Shown one piece after another: positions 1 through 11,800 of a DNA stretch of 64,000 bases; positions within the stretch are counted from its first letter, which is position 1; the number at the start of each line of letters is the position of its first letter. Location: positions 7,490,336-7,554,335 of the forward strand of contig OY821749.1 in the NCBI GenBank assembly GCA_963682055.1, given 5' to 3'. A model generated the notes under the pieces. The model was not told the origin of the DNA and did not search any database. It was given only the letters and a program-made list of their open reading frames with translations. The translations under genes were made by a program, and so were the position numbers. This DNA is from Primula veris (taxonomy: Eukaryota > Streptophyta > Magnoliopsida > Ericales > Primulaceae).

Positions 1-45
1 ATTTAAAAGTCTGAAAATGATGTTTCTTTTCCATGAATTTGCAAG

Positions 46-381
46 CCTTTGATGATCTATTTTCCACTGTGGCATTTCTACTACAAAACTCTCCGGGTGC
101 TGTTTTCATAACAACTTATCACAATAGAAGGTAATGAACATGATCTTGTTCTAGTTGCGAGCTCAAATTTTGGTAAAATACTATTCTTTTACTGGAATAT
201 CATTGGTTTTGTATTTGGATGCAGTGGACATCATCACGTTGAGTTTTTGATGGAGAAGTGGAAACTGAGGTGCAACAAGCTACTTGATGGTTTTTCGTTC
301 ATGCCACATGATAAAGCAGCTGGGCTGAGTGGTAATATTCAATTAGCTGAAATAGTTCTGCAAATTAAACCAGCCATGTAG
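46..381 (+). CDS. METTL23: METTL23-like methyltransferase, last two exons (5' part outside window)
   Basis: Two exons in phase, 46-130 and 225-381, are joined by a GT-AG intron (donor GT at 131, acceptor AG at 223-224). A serine codon is split across the junction and the frame ends in TAG at 379-381. The ~79 residues open with FDDLFSTVAFLLQNSPGAVF, continue through an ITTYHNRS-G-HHH stretch and end in a NIQLAEIVLQI strand. From my knowledge of the family this is the C-terminus of METTL23-like seven-beta-strand SAM-dependent protein methyltransferases; METTL23 in animals is an arginine methyltransferase. The SAM-binding motifs lie upstream of the window, so catalytic competence cannot be judged. 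The family call rests on remembered similarity of this C-terminal block; another METTL21/22/23-type enzyme is possible. Confidence 0.72.
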
Positions 382-675
382 CAGGTATAATTAATTAGCA
401 ATTTTTTTTTGAAGTTCCAATTATGATGATTAAGTATGAGATGCAAAATCACACATTGAGTTACAGTTCTTTTGTTGTTCTTGCTTTATTTTTGTTCTTA
501 ACTGAAATTAGGAGATTCAGTTCTCTTACGGGAACATGTAGTCTCTTTATTCTTTTTCCTAAGCTGCAACATATTCTAATATAACCAATGTAATAAACAC
601 TGTGTTAAATATAGCTTAATTTACTTGGTTTAGAATACTTTTATGACTGTGGGTATTCTGTATGGCAGTTGAAAT

Positions 676-1131
676 CAATGTTTTAAATAGCGTTATCGCT
701 AGCGTAGCGTTTTTTCGAGAGAAACGCTAAAAGCGCAAATAGCGTTGCTGCATAGCGCTTTGCAGTGTATTTTTTTTTTTTGCCTAAATACATATAAATA
801 TAACATTAAATTCAGAATATCTAATAAAAATTAACTTAATATATATAAAAAGTTGTAACTAATAATCACAAAATGATTGTAGTTTAGATGTCAGAGCATT
901 TACTTTGTTTGGAAGAGTTTTTGGGTTTTATTCTCTTTAGCCTCCTATAATTTCATTAAAATTTTGACCAAAAAAAAAAAAATTGGACTGAACCGCTATA
1001 GCGTAAATAGTGTTCTTATAGCGCGAATTTAGCATTTTTCCATCTAAATAGCGGTTTATCATAGCGTTTTTCGCCCGAAAAACGTTATTTCGCGAACTAT
1101 AGCGCAATATAGCGTGCTTTTTAAAACAGTG
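676..1131. mobile_element. hAT-superfamily MITE (456 bp) with perfect 8-bp target duplication
   Basis: The element begins CAATGTTTTAAA and ends TTTAAAACAGTG, giving a ~12-bp imperfect terminal inverted repeat. It is flanked on both sides by GTTGAAAT (668-675 and 1132-1139), a perfect 8-bp target-site duplication typical of hAT elements. The subterminal 100-150 bp at both ends are packed with TAGCG/CGCTA motifs in both orientations, the usual form of clustered transposase-binding sites. The middle is AT-rich and codes for nothing recognisable, so this is a non-autonomous copy. Confidence 0.85.
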
Positions 1132-1139
1132 GTTGAAAT

Positions 1140-2950
1140 ACATAATTACCGCACCTGAATCCGTTATTATATATATAATCATGTATTCATCACTTAGATA
1201 AGTAGGCATGTTAATATTAGGGACAAGACCTATGTTGGCCAGTATTTGAATTAGTGTCTACAAAATCAGCTGTGTTTTATTTATTTATTTGGTTTATTCG
1301 CAATTAGGGCCCTCGGGTTTTCCTAATTGTGAATACGGACGCTATAGTTTGTTAAAAACTAGGCTATGCCTCTTTGTTTTTGTTAATTCGATAAGAGATA
1401 GGGATGCTTAAAGGCTCTTTTTTATTCATGTTCATTGCGGTGAGGGTGCGAAAACCCCAACTTGATCGTGTTGTACCGTGAATAACCTAAGAGGCCGACC
1501 TTAGTCAATCATTATTGACATGATATAATTGTTACTCCCGGTCAAACAATTAGATTCATGAATTCTTTTGCCTTCCAGAAAGTTGAATGTTTAATATTTA
1601 AGAATGCCTATAAGGAATGCTTGTATGCGCTGTCTCAATATTTCACCTTGTCCTTTGCAATAGTCGGGGTTTTATACCTTTTGTTACCTTCTTTTCTTCA
1701 CTCTTTTCTCTTTTGTAACTTGGTTTATTAATTTTTCTTTTTTATACCTTGATTTCTACATTTTTTTATTTTTGGTCAATTTTGACTTTTTTTTCTAAAC
1801 TTTCAAAAAACCCGCAGCATAAAAGGCATGTGTCCAAGTTTCGGTGATCTAAAATTGACCCAAAAAAGAAAAAAAAAAAGTAGAAACCAAGGTAAAAATA
1901 AAATAAAATAAGAAACCAAGGTATAAAAAGGCAAAAAATAAGAAACTAAGGTAAAAAAAAAAAAAAAAAATTTAAGAAACCACTGTACAAAAGAGAAAAA
2001 AATGAAGAAACGAAGGTACAAAATGATATTAAACCCCAATAGTCGAGACAGTATTATCATTTCTAACTAAAAAGGGTGTGATATTCTGTATATTGGTTTG
2101 TGCGACATCCTCTTGTATATCGGTTTTCTTAGCTACAGATGATTATAAGTTGCTATGCATTAAAAAGTATTATGTGTTGTTGTGATCTGAATAAGAATCT
2201 TGCTGAACCAAAAGTTTCTCCTTGAGTACGTTCTCTGATTAATAACATGAATTTTTTCTGGCATTTGTTTATCTGCCATGTTTTGGTCATAAGTTATCCG
2301 TTGCCCTTTGTCATTTGATATATATTCTCCTGCTCTGTGTACTTGTATATTCAAATCGATGAGATACACTAATTTTGGGTAAAGCTTGAAAATATAGTTT
2401 CGTAAGCAAGCCCTGCCTATTCTTAAAGAGAACTGTATATGCATTTTATTCTAATTTAATTTGAACAACATAACTTTTAAGTTTTATCTGTTTCAAGATT
2501 GTGCAAATGAGTAATACTTAACTATTAACTAACTTATTTTCGAAGTTCCCTAATCAATACGTCCAGAACTGTTTTGTGTACAAAATTGGCATTAACCATA
2601 CATTGGAAGATCAAGAAAATGTCAGAATTACACAATACCAAATTTCTTTTCAAACTTGAATAGTATATTCATTGTTGACATGTACCAAGAGACCAGTTTT
2701 CTCACCAAAACCAGTACTATAGCTGTATCTGAAAGCTACTGTTAACCCTTGATCAACGTTTTACACAAAAGGAAATTTATTACTACAAACGGTCTATAAT
2801 ATATGCTGCTACTCGATTGCAGCTTTCAATTAGCTGCAATGACTGTTTAAGCTACATATGGAACTCCATAAACGTACCTCAGATATCGTTTGCATCATGA
2901 AAATTAAACTAATACCTCTCTTTGCTCATTTGCCCCCAAACTTTATCGTA
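1140..2950. other. Intergenic spacer between METTL23-like and GT47 genes
   Basis: Apart from the fold-back repeat at 1660-2048, I see only AT-rich non-coding sequence. A short hairpin (CAATTAGG ... CCTAATTG, about 1300-1332) is the only other structure noted. The two flanking genes are convergent, so their 3' untranslated regions should lie here; poly(A) sites cannot be placed from sequence alone. Confidence 0.5.
1660..2048. repeat. Fold-back repeat with long T-rich/A-rich inverted arms
   Basis: The left arm runs from about 1660 (ATAGTCGGGGTTTTATACC) to ~1760 and is pyrimidine-rich. The right arm, ~1880-2048, is its imperfect reverse complement and ends in a matching GGTTTAATATC/ACCCCAATAGTCG block. 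Several ACCTTNNTTTCTT-like units repeat in each arm. It is probably a decayed non-autonomous DNA transposon, but I found no target duplication and cannot assign a superfamily. Confidence 0.5.
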
Positions 2951-4363
2951 TTACCACCACTTAGACTCACCCTTATGCTTGTTTATCCTGTTTAACACCC
3001 CATCAATGGCGACATCAAAAGCATCCTTAACCCCGACTAAACCTTCATTAGGCTTGGCATATGTAAGTCTGGGTATGTACTCGATCACTTTCTCCCTCAT
3101 CGCTCTCACTTTTTTTTTGCTGATCTTCTCGAGCTCCTTTCTTATGGACATCCCTTTCTTAACCGCATTCCGGTCAAGAAAAACGGAGTAACTTCCCGGT
3201 TCTCCTGGTAAGAACCACTCGTATTGAAAGTATGCGGTTCGTTTCCAGAAGAACACAGGGATTGAACCCGCTACCATACAGTCAAAGATTGACCGCCTCG
3301 TGAAGCTGTCTCCCCTGGGTTGTAGACAGAAATCCGATTTCAAGAACGTCGAGAGAATCTCTGTCGTCCCGTTGGCACACTTCGACTTGTCACAATCGAT
3401 GAGGTGGCACGAGCTCGACTCGTTTATACATTGGTTTAACAATAAACCTCGAAAGTCGTCGTTTATGAATCTACGAGTCGCCCCAGCAAAGCTGAACAGG
3501 GTGGGGCGTTCGTGTCCCCGGACGAAGTTCTGCCAAGTGGCTAAATCATGTGGCGTTCGAGGGTGGAACCCGGTAGGGTAGGGTACCCCTACGTCGAAAT
3601 AGTCCCATGGGTTCCGTTCTATTAACAAGCGAGTGACGTTTTTCATCTCTGGCATGAATATGCATCGGGATCCCCATGAGCTCTCCTTGGAGCGTCGGAA
3701 ATCCCACGTGATCCTACCCATTGAGATAAAATGATCCCAGCCGTCCGATTTTTGCCAGGACGGCCGGGACCCAAGCCATGCCAGCACGGCCTGACAGTGT
3801 TGGTCGCGGTCCACTGGGCCGTAGTTTTCCCAGAGGTATTTACCCACCGCCAACCCGGCATAGAAAGGTATGTAGAACGCGGTAGCCATGTTGGGATCCT
3901 GAGTGAGGCACTTATGGTGCATAATTCGGTTATGGTAGATTATCTCCAGGGCGAATTGGTCCGTCCAGTGCCATGTGCCTGACAGACTGTCAGGCACGTG
4001 GCCTTTGAGTCCATAAGCTTCAGGGCCGAAACCGCTATTGGAGAATGCCTGGCAGCTGGACGACCATGGGTTGAGCTCATGGCATTTCCGTAATAACTCG
4101 GAGTTGAACTCCGGAGGGAGCTTGTACACGTAGATTTTCCCGAGGGGGCAGGTGTTATCAAATGCCAAGCGGGATTTGAGAAGAGAATGATTTGGGAGGG
4201 AACGGACGGTGAAGATGAGGAGGATTTGAAGGAGAAGGACGGTCAGGATGAGCCAGGTGCGGGGGTGGCAGCTAGAGTGCTTGCGCGAGAGTAGTACCAA
4301 GTCTTGCGACTTAGCTTGTCTTTTCGGGGTTTGCGGAGGGGCATTTTCGGAAATTGGCATCAT
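2951..4363 (-). CDS. GT47 exostosin-family glycosyltransferase, probable xyloglucan galactosyltransferase
   Basis: A single-exon 470-residue type II Golgi membrane protein. Residues 1-35 are a basic cytosolic tail and 36-53 a hydrophobic signal anchor. The exostosin domain runs from about 74 (CPLGKIYVYKLPPEFN) to 420. Visible family marks are the TDQFALEIIYHNRI block (134-147), the F-IPFYAGL block (163-171), the acidic/aromatic DHFISMGRITWDF block (210-222), and the GT47 signature from SDFCLQPRGDS to AGSIPVFF (343-372). Family members transfer galactose or galacturonate to xyloglucan side chains (MUR3, XLT2 and XUT types); the exact sugar and position cannot be read from sequence. Length and the lack of introns fit the family. 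The start is the first of two adjacent ATGs. No frame damage is seen, so the gene looks functional. Confidence 0.9.
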   Translation of the reverse strand: MMPISENAPPQTPKRQAKSQDLVLLSRKHSSCHPRTWLILTVLLLQILLIFTVRSLPNHSLLKSRLAFDNTCPLGKIYVYKLPPEFNSELLRKCHELNPWSSSCQAFSNSGFGPEAYGLKGHVPDSLSGTWHWTDQFALEIIYHNRIMHHKCLTQDPNMATAFYIPFYAGLAVGKYLWENYGPVDRDQHCQAVLAWLGSRPSWQKSDGWDHFISMGRITWDFRRSKESSWGSRCIFMPEMKNVTRLLIERNPWDYFDVGVPYPTGFHPRTPHDLATWQNFVRGHERPTLFSFAGATRRFINDDFRGLLLNQCINESSSCHLIDCDKSKCANGTTEILSTFLKSDFCLQPRGDSFTRRSIFDCMVAGSIPVFFWKRTAYFQYEWFLPGEPGSYSVFLDRNAVKKGMSIRKELEKISKKKVRAMREKVIEYIPRLTYAKPNEGLVGVKDAFDVAIDGVLNRINKHKGESKWW

Positions 4364-4908
4364 TTTATTTCAAAGGAATTAAAGAGGTTTTGAGGAGATT
4401 TTTTTCTCTCGCATATTATGCCGTGGAACGAGTCTTATATCACAAAGTTGGTAACATTAGTCGGTACATTTGTCATTAGTTATATTTTGAGAAACAAAAA
4501 AAATGAGTCATATTAGCTGTAATAGAAAATTTGATAATGGGTAAAAAGACAAACCGCAACCGCTTAAGGAAGTTAAATGGGACCCGAACAGTCCAAATTT
4601 AGAACAGGCTAAAATACAATTTTTCCCCAAGGCAAACTAAAAGATGAACACCACTTTCTGGTTCCGCTAAATCTTTGGCACATTCTTTACAATATTTGTA
4701 CACGTGTTTAGATACGTTAAGTGGTTAAATTTGCTGATTTCTGATTATTTGTTCTTCTATTTGATGACATAATTTTAGTTGGGAAGACACTGATGAACAA
4801 ATTCTTGAGTATAAGTTGTTCGGACGATTGGATTCGTGTTGATATTGTGGTCTTCGTTGTTTATAAATCATAAATGCAACAAAATTACCACACAAAAAAA
4901 TGATAAAC

Positions 4909-5090
4909 GGGCGTGTTTGTTTGCAGAATAATATAAGAGAGTATAATTTATAACTAGCTACTATATATTAGTGAGATAGATAATACCATCATATACGTGG
5001 TATTAGTTATACCATCTTATTATCATAAATTATATTATAATTAGTATTATCCCTTATATAATACTCAATGTAATTTGTGTAAACAAATAA
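4909..5090. mobile_element. Possible Tourist/Harbinger-like MITE
   Basis: It begins GGGCGTGTTTGTTTGCA, the type of end common in plant PIF/Harbinger-like MITEs, and ends near TGTAAACAAATAAG, a loose reverse complement. The AT-rich interior folds back on itself: AATATAAGAGAGTATAATTTA on the left recurs inverted on the right. No convincing 3-bp duplication was found, so the ends are approximate. Confidence 0.35.
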
Positions 5091-6002
5091 GTTATAACAT
5101 GAGTACAACGATACTAATAATCTGACACCACTTCTCAGGAGTGACAAATAATACTTTAGAAATTCTTCAGTGTTGCTGGAAAAAAGAGAGTCAGAAATGG
5201 GGTTTTGTTAAGTTGCGCACAACAAAGAGTAGGTTAAATTACTAAATAAAATGAAAAAAATATATTTTTTTGGAATGAAATTACTTTTTTTGGAATAGAC
5301 TAACATATAACATACGAAAACAAAACTTCAGGTGTTTGACTAGTTAATGTTTTTCAGTAGTGTATACAATAATGTTTTTCAGTACTACAACATATCCTAG
5401 ACATCATGTTAGGGTTTATTTATTGTAAACCTCATGATTAATGGGTCATTGTTCTTTTTGTATTTATGTTAAACTAATAGGAGTAAGACTGGAACGTATT
5501 TTAAAATGTTAAAACTTGTAAACTTAGTTAATGAGATTAAGTACTTTTTTAATGAGCGACCACTTCTCACAGAATCACTCAACCCAGTACTAGCTACTCT
5601 CTCTCAAGTATCCGTAACTACGGAATTTTGATGGAATCCAGTATGTTAGTGCTCGTAGGTCTTACATCAAATGAGTTTAACCGTTAAACAACCAAAAAAG
5701 TGGTTGTGTGTAGTTGTCACGAAGGAAAATGTAAGCCGAAAACAAATAGGTAATAAAAATGTAAAATGTGAAAATGAGACTTTTTTTTTAAATTAACACG
5801 TAAAATAATATAAAGTCGAAAACGAGAATTAAAAAGCGGTAGATGACAAATTTTAAAGCGAAAACGAGTTTCATGTCAACTGTGGAAGGCTAACGAGCTT
5901 AATATTGACTATAAACTTTGATAGACAATCAATGTAAATTGTAAAACGAGGACCATGGAGAATCTTTTTGTCCATCTTTCAGTTCTGGACTATAGTTACA
6001 AG

Positions 6003-6226
6003 CAGGGGAGGACATAGGTACGGGCAGTGAGGTGCTGCAGCCTCTCCTCCCTCAATTTTGAAAAAAATGATGAATAAATATTCTATGTATTTTGATCAAA
6101 TTAAATTTTTAAATTTTAGTTTTTCATCCTCTCATTTCGTAAAATAACTTCATATAAGGCATAATTTATTTATTTTTATAGAAAATCAGCTCTCTTCTTC
6201 ATTTTACAATACTGGTTCCGCCATCG
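6003..6226. mobile_element. hAT MITE (224 bp) with CAGGGG-type ends and perfect 8-bp duplication
   Basis: The left end CAGGGGAGGACATAGG and the reverse complement of the right end (CGATGGCGGAACCAG) both match the plant hAT end type CAGGGGCGGA. The element is bracketed by GTTACAAG at 5995-6002 and 6227-6234, a perfect 8-bp target-site duplication. The interior is short, AT-rich and non-coding. Confidence 0.8.
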
Positions 6227-7156
6227 GTTACAAGTGAATTATCTTCATAAAAGGATATATCGTATAAAAGCAAACCTCTAGCAACTATAATACGAATTTT
6301 AAACTCAATTGAGAAATTATTTTAGCTAAAAACATATTGTTTTTAATTGTGTGGTATATGCTGTCGCAACTTATCTCATGCGGTACAAAAGTGACACCCA
6401 GGAAATCTCTTTCGCACCACATGTGGTAAGTGGCGGTATCACGTGCCGTATAGCGTAAACTAATAAAAAAACGATATTTTTACATTTCGTCTGCGTGTAT
6501 TATATATTATTCGTATATATTTATGCAAGTATGATGATTTGTATTGACAAATTCTAACGAGTTGTTCAATCAATAAAACCTGTGTTTATATATTATGCCT
6601 TTTCTCCTCGTATAAAGTTCATAGACTGTTTATTGCAGAGAGTAGAGGCTCACAGAAGCTAAAACAACCATACATTTTAGAAATAAACCATCAGTAGTAC
6701 ATATCTTACATATAAATTCTTAAAATAGAGGATTAGCACCTCATATGTTTTTTTCACCTGAAGTTTTATTTCTTTTTGAATTATTGCACCTCCTGAATGT
6801 CGAAGCATAGTTCCGCAACTGATTTATACATGCTTTGCTCGCTTTAACCACTCGTCATTTTTTCCACTTCTGTTGCCAAACAAAACCTTACATAATTTGT
6901 GTTACAAGGATTTAGGTGTTTGATTAGTAGCCCATAACCAGAACGACAAGTTGATAGGCAGTGGATCAATTTTTCAGTAGCTATATTCACAAATCTATCA
7001 AGGCGAAAAAGTCAGAAGTGCTTGCTTCTCATTATTTTATTAGAAAGTATTAAAGATACTGTGATTTTTTCGGAAATATTTAAGTTTGGAAATGCCAAAT
7101 TTCTTTTTGATACAAGCAGTTACAAATTTTTGATGTTACATTGTAATACTGTACAT

Positions 7157-7462
7157 TGTACAATGCAGAATGAATGTTCAAGCTCCTCTTTCTCCCATAT
7201 TATATATCTATTGACTATGCCGTCCCGTTGTTATATTTTGATAGCTTAAAAGTTGTCGCTTAATGCACAATCGAACTCATAGAAGTTATTTTATGATACC
7301 AACATTATACTGTACAATGAAGAATGAATGTTCAAGCTCCTCTTTCTCCCAGTATGTATATGTTGACAATTCCTTCCAATTGTTACCAATTTTGGTAGTT
7401 TAAAACTTTTGCTTAATTCACATCGAACATACAGAGAAGTTTTTCTATGAGACCGACATTTC
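7157..7462. repeat. Two-copy tandem duplication, unit ~153 bp
   Basis: A block starting TGTACAATGCAGAATGAATG at 7157 recurs at 7310 with few changes, carrying the same AGCTCCTCTTTCTCCC core, then a diverged but alignable tail (GTTGTTATATTTTGATAG against GTTACCAATTTTGGTAG). The second copy has small insertions and deletions, so the duplication is not recent. No coding content. Confidence 0.7.
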
Positions 7463-7590
7463 TCGCCTAAAGGAACCAGGTACATTCTCCTTTGTTACCT
7501 GTTAATGAGATCATTAAAGCACTGGGTAACTGAAAATAAAAGTGCAAGTATAATCTGAAATGTTGCTAGCATACCACGCATTTGATCAAC

Positions 7591-8747
7591 GGAAAATTAT
7601 TGTTTTATACACCAACCTATTAGTGGTTAAGAAACTACATACCCAACTACCGCGATTAACAATTTACATACCCACCTTTAACAAATCAACCAATCAACAT
7701 ACCAGTGTTAAAATAGATAACGAAAATTGGACGAAAATAGATAAATAACAAAACTACCCTCGCATTTTATTGTTATTTACAATGTCACGTCATCACTAAC
7801 CTTTACTATTAGTTACATATAACATTGCTCCTTAAGAAAAAGTTCAATTTAGTAACCAGACTTTGAAAACAAGTCAATTCAGTATTTTTAATTTGGATAT
7901 GAGCTACTAAGGTCCATTCACCTTATAAAAACTAAAAAATTAGGCAGAATAAAATTAGTGAATAAGGATATAAGATTTATGAAAATAAGTTTCAAAAGTG
8001 AGATTTTCTCTTCCCTAAATAAATAAATAAAATACAGAATAAAAACCATAGGATGTCCAGGTTGAAACGTTAAGTTTGAGAAATGAAAAAGATTTAATGA
8101 AATTCCAGAATACGAAGGGGGCCTCTTTGCAAACAAATTTAATAAAATTGTTAAAATTAAAGGTTGGCTCTTTTTATCATCTTAAATTTACAACGAATGA
8201 TCCCTGGATCAAACTCATCCAATAAAACCATTCGATCCCTTCCCCACCCACCACTCATAGTATCTCCGCCCCCTCCCTTCCCGATCTGTATGAACAAATA
8301 TCTACATAGATATGTATGTATGTGTGTATATGTATATATAATATCTATAATTCATTATATAGATTTACATATGTATGTTTATATATGTATCTATACACAT
8401 GTATACACTTGGGCCAATATATATATATATATAGGTTAACACGTGATAATATATATGTATATAACTATATATATAGTTTTTTTTTGAAAGGCATGTTTAT
8501 ATAATTATATATATAGGTTAACAGTGTATTTTATGAAGTGAGAATTCTGGGGGTTTTTTCATAGTAAAGGCAAAAAAGTAAAATCAAATTTAAAATGATC
8601 ATGTGATCAAACTTATGTCAACCCAACTAACGGAGGTGTGTTGATTGTTTAATTTGTTAAAGGTGAGTATGTAAATTGTCAATCGTGATAGGTGGGTGTG
8701 TTGTTCCTTAACCACCAATAGATCGGTATACAAAACAATAATTTTCC
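7591..8747. mobile_element. Mutator-like (MULE) non-autonomous element with ~120-bp terminal inverted repeats
   Basis: The left arm 7591-~7710 (GGAAAATTATTGTTTTATAC...) and right arm ~8628-8747 are inverted copies of each other over about 120 bp, matching at roughly four in five positions by eye, with shared internal landmarks TGGTTAAG, AACAATTTACATAC and CACCTTTAACAAA. Very long TIRs that begin GGAAAATT fit plant Mutator-like elements. The ~900-bp interior has TA-rich simple repeats (8300-8520) and no transposase. A clear 9-bp target duplication was not found, so the exact ends and superfamily are tentative. The element lies about 100 bp beyond the last TPX2 coding exon. Confidence 0.65.
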
Positions 8748-8853
8748 CCATTTAAAATTTCGCAAGTAATGACACATGTAGGGGACTGGTTTTGTAAAAT
8801 TGTTTTAGAACTTTCCACATGGTGTTTACAACTCTACAACTCTACTTTCTGAA

Positions 8854-11800
8854 CTAATACCAGAAATTTTTACAAATATAAACATTTTTCAATCCATAAC
8901 TTGGGAACACGACATCAAGAGTATCTGAATATAATGGATGATGAAAATAATGCAAAACAAGTGTCAAATGTGAACCGACCTTTTTTGTAAGCTGTATGGA
9001 TCGAGTTGGAGCAGCAGAATTGCTCTCAACTTCAGATTTCATGGACAGCTGTTAAATGGATTTAAAGAAAACATTGTAAACGGGATGTAATCTAGGGTTA
9101 CACGCAAATTTGAATTAAGAATAGAAGAATAGCAAACTCATTTTATACTAAAACTTCTTCCTGAAAGTCAAAGTAGTAAGCAGAAAGCCATGAATTCAAG
9201 CCTTACCTTCTTAAATAATTCTGTTGTTGGATTGCAGGATGACTTTGTTTTAGCTGGATTCTTGAGTTTCTGAGAGAAGCAAAAACAGTGAGTTAATGTT
9301 TATTCTTTCCATAACATGGCGCAAAATTAACTCAAAACAAGACTAGATATACAACTAAACTAAGGACTGAACTGCTGCAGTATAGACCAACTAAATCAAA
9401 CATAAGCAATGATCAACTCGGAAAGACTTGAATAACAAATAAAGGAACCAAGACACTTTCAGAAAACCGCCCCAATACATTTAGAAACTCCAAATTGACA
9501 ATTGTTTCACATAAATAATACTACTGATATTAATAATGGGAAGCACAAGAGAACGTGTCAATTACTTCTAATGCAGGAGAATCTCGGTCACTCTTTTTTC
9601 GTGGGGACAGTGGAGATGTCTTAAGAATCTGGCAAACCAAAACCAAAGCGCTGTGTCAATGGAAAATATATTTTAGATTTTGACGAAATTACTCAATTTA
9701 ACTGTAAATCACCAACTTTTCTGTTCACTGGCTGCTCTTTGGATGAAGATGGCTTTAGACTTGCATTTATTTCGGTCTCTGGATTATTCCTGGACCTGAA
9801 ATTTCCACATAACATTTAGAAATACAAATTTATTCTACTTTTATTTATTTTTATTTTAAAATTAACTAAATGAACAGAACACAACATAATTTGATAGTAA
9901 TAAGTACTAAATGTTACCGGTGTCTTTGTGCTCTATGTGCTGTTTCAAGATAAGGCTCTCTTGCAACAGTAGGCTTTGTTCTGGAATTAGGTGTGTTAGC
10001 AACAAAACTGGGAACCTGATTTTTTATTTAATCATCAATAAAAGAAATTAGTAGATGGGACGAAAAAGAGTATTAGACAGTAAAACAGGGAATGTCTAAA
10101 TCTGACGATATGCAAAAATGCTAAATATGAAACAGAACCATGATCGCGAGTACAAAAGGATTACAAAAGTATGCACAAGCTACTTTCTTACATTGACATT
10201 ATATCTTACCTTAGATAGTTTGTGCAACATAGGATCTTGGTGCTTTAGGCGAGGGCTCTGGTTCATGGAAGACGATATCCTCAAAGATATCTACAATAAT
10301 AAAACTGAAATAACTGAACCAATCTTTGCTTATAGTTTATCTCCTTCTTCACATTTATTCAAATCTTTATATGCTAGTTTTGTGATAACTTTACAATACA
10401 GTGTTACTACCGGTATTGTTAGGACCAGATTTCTGGCCCAAATATTATTTGTTGTCTATTGGTTTGAACTAAATAATCATACTTGTTTGTTAAAGACTGA
10501 GACAGCTTTTTGGTTTCAAGTGAGGTTGCAACCACAGTTCCAACCTGCTGTTCTGCAGGATTCTGTCCAGTTCTGTATTTCTGCATTACTATTCTTTAAT
10601 GATGTTTATATGTTTTAAAATATGCAGGATATATTCTCATATGTTCTTAAAGAGTTAATTTATATATATTGAGAATATTAAAGTGATAAGAAAAGATATT
10701 GCTTAAATGATATAAGGAGATTAGTTTATAAAGATATGTTTCCTTTAAATAGGTAATCTAGATCTCTATTCTCATGGAAGTCTTTATCACTTAATTCAAT
10801 CTTTGTTTTCTATCAAAATCAGTATGATCTGTGTTAAAGATTGAATGACATATGGAGTTGATGTTTCTATACTTATAAACAGAAATATAGTATCTCAAAA
10901 AGATACTATCTTATTTTACTAACTTCTATTTCCAAGCTAGTTATTAACAGATACTATCTTATGAAGATTGAGGTCAATGCTACGCTGAAGTATCTCGTGC
11001 AATATGAAAGGATTGAAATCAATCAAAAGAGTCAAAAGCAATCATCAAAGATCTTGAAGAAAGAAGATTGTTTTTACTTCTTTATATAGTTGATAACTAT
11101 GCTTGTAAAACGTGTGTGTTCAAAATTATAAAGAACTCATTCTTGAGAGAATACACAGTGAGCTTTTAAAAGAAAACAATGGTGGGATGGCATTGATATT
11201 TTGAGTGATAGTTATAAGGTATGAGCAATATAGAGATAGACAGAAAAACCTAGAGCGAGTCTGAAAGTTTTTCATTAACATTTGAATCCTATATTGTAAG
11301 CTTTTATAATATCATAATCTGGGTGAGTGCCCCGGAAACGTAGCCCAGTTGGGTGAACTCCGTTGTTAAATGTGCGTGTGATTTAATTCAAGTACATTTA
11401 ACTATACTGTTCCGTCCATCAATATACTTATGTTTCAACTGTGGTTGCAACTTCACTTGGAACATAACTGCAAAACTGCAACTAGAACAGCGGATAGGAA
11501 TTTCAATTGGTATCAGAGCTTCACACTAGATCCTACTTAGTGTGGATCCTATGTTCTGGTAAATATTGACTTAATGAGGAAAGGAAACGCGTTCAACAAA
11601 CCACCATTGCTTGAAGGAGGAGTCGACTATGGAGTGTGGAAAATCAGAATGAGATATTTCATTAAACAGCAAAATGAACAAGCATGAAAAATTGTGTTGT
11701 ATGGTTGGGAGGTTCCAACTATTACTGATGGTGAAGGTGAACTGGTCTATGTACCTAAAGACAGATGGTCTGCTGATGAGGACAGAAAATCAAGTGCAAA

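Larger units (their letters stand above)
4364..8850. other. Gene-free interval between GT47 and the truncated TPX2 end
   Basis: AT-rich DNA with no supported gene. It contains the MITEs at 4909-5090 and 6003-6226, the tandem duplication at 7157-7462 and the long-TIR element at 7591-8747, each listed separately. I looked on the minus strand for the missing C-terminal TPX2 exons and found none. Confidence 0.5.

Noticed and set aside
3300..3982. Open frames on the plus strand opposite the GT47 gene (for example 3731-3982)
   Set aside because: They lie antisense within the conserved GT47 coding region, which is locally GC-richer and so poor in stops; no independent similarity.
8164..8504. Open frames with PPP and YIYI-rich sequence
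   Set aside because: They fall in the simple-repeat interior of the long-TIR element and reflect TA/TG repeats.
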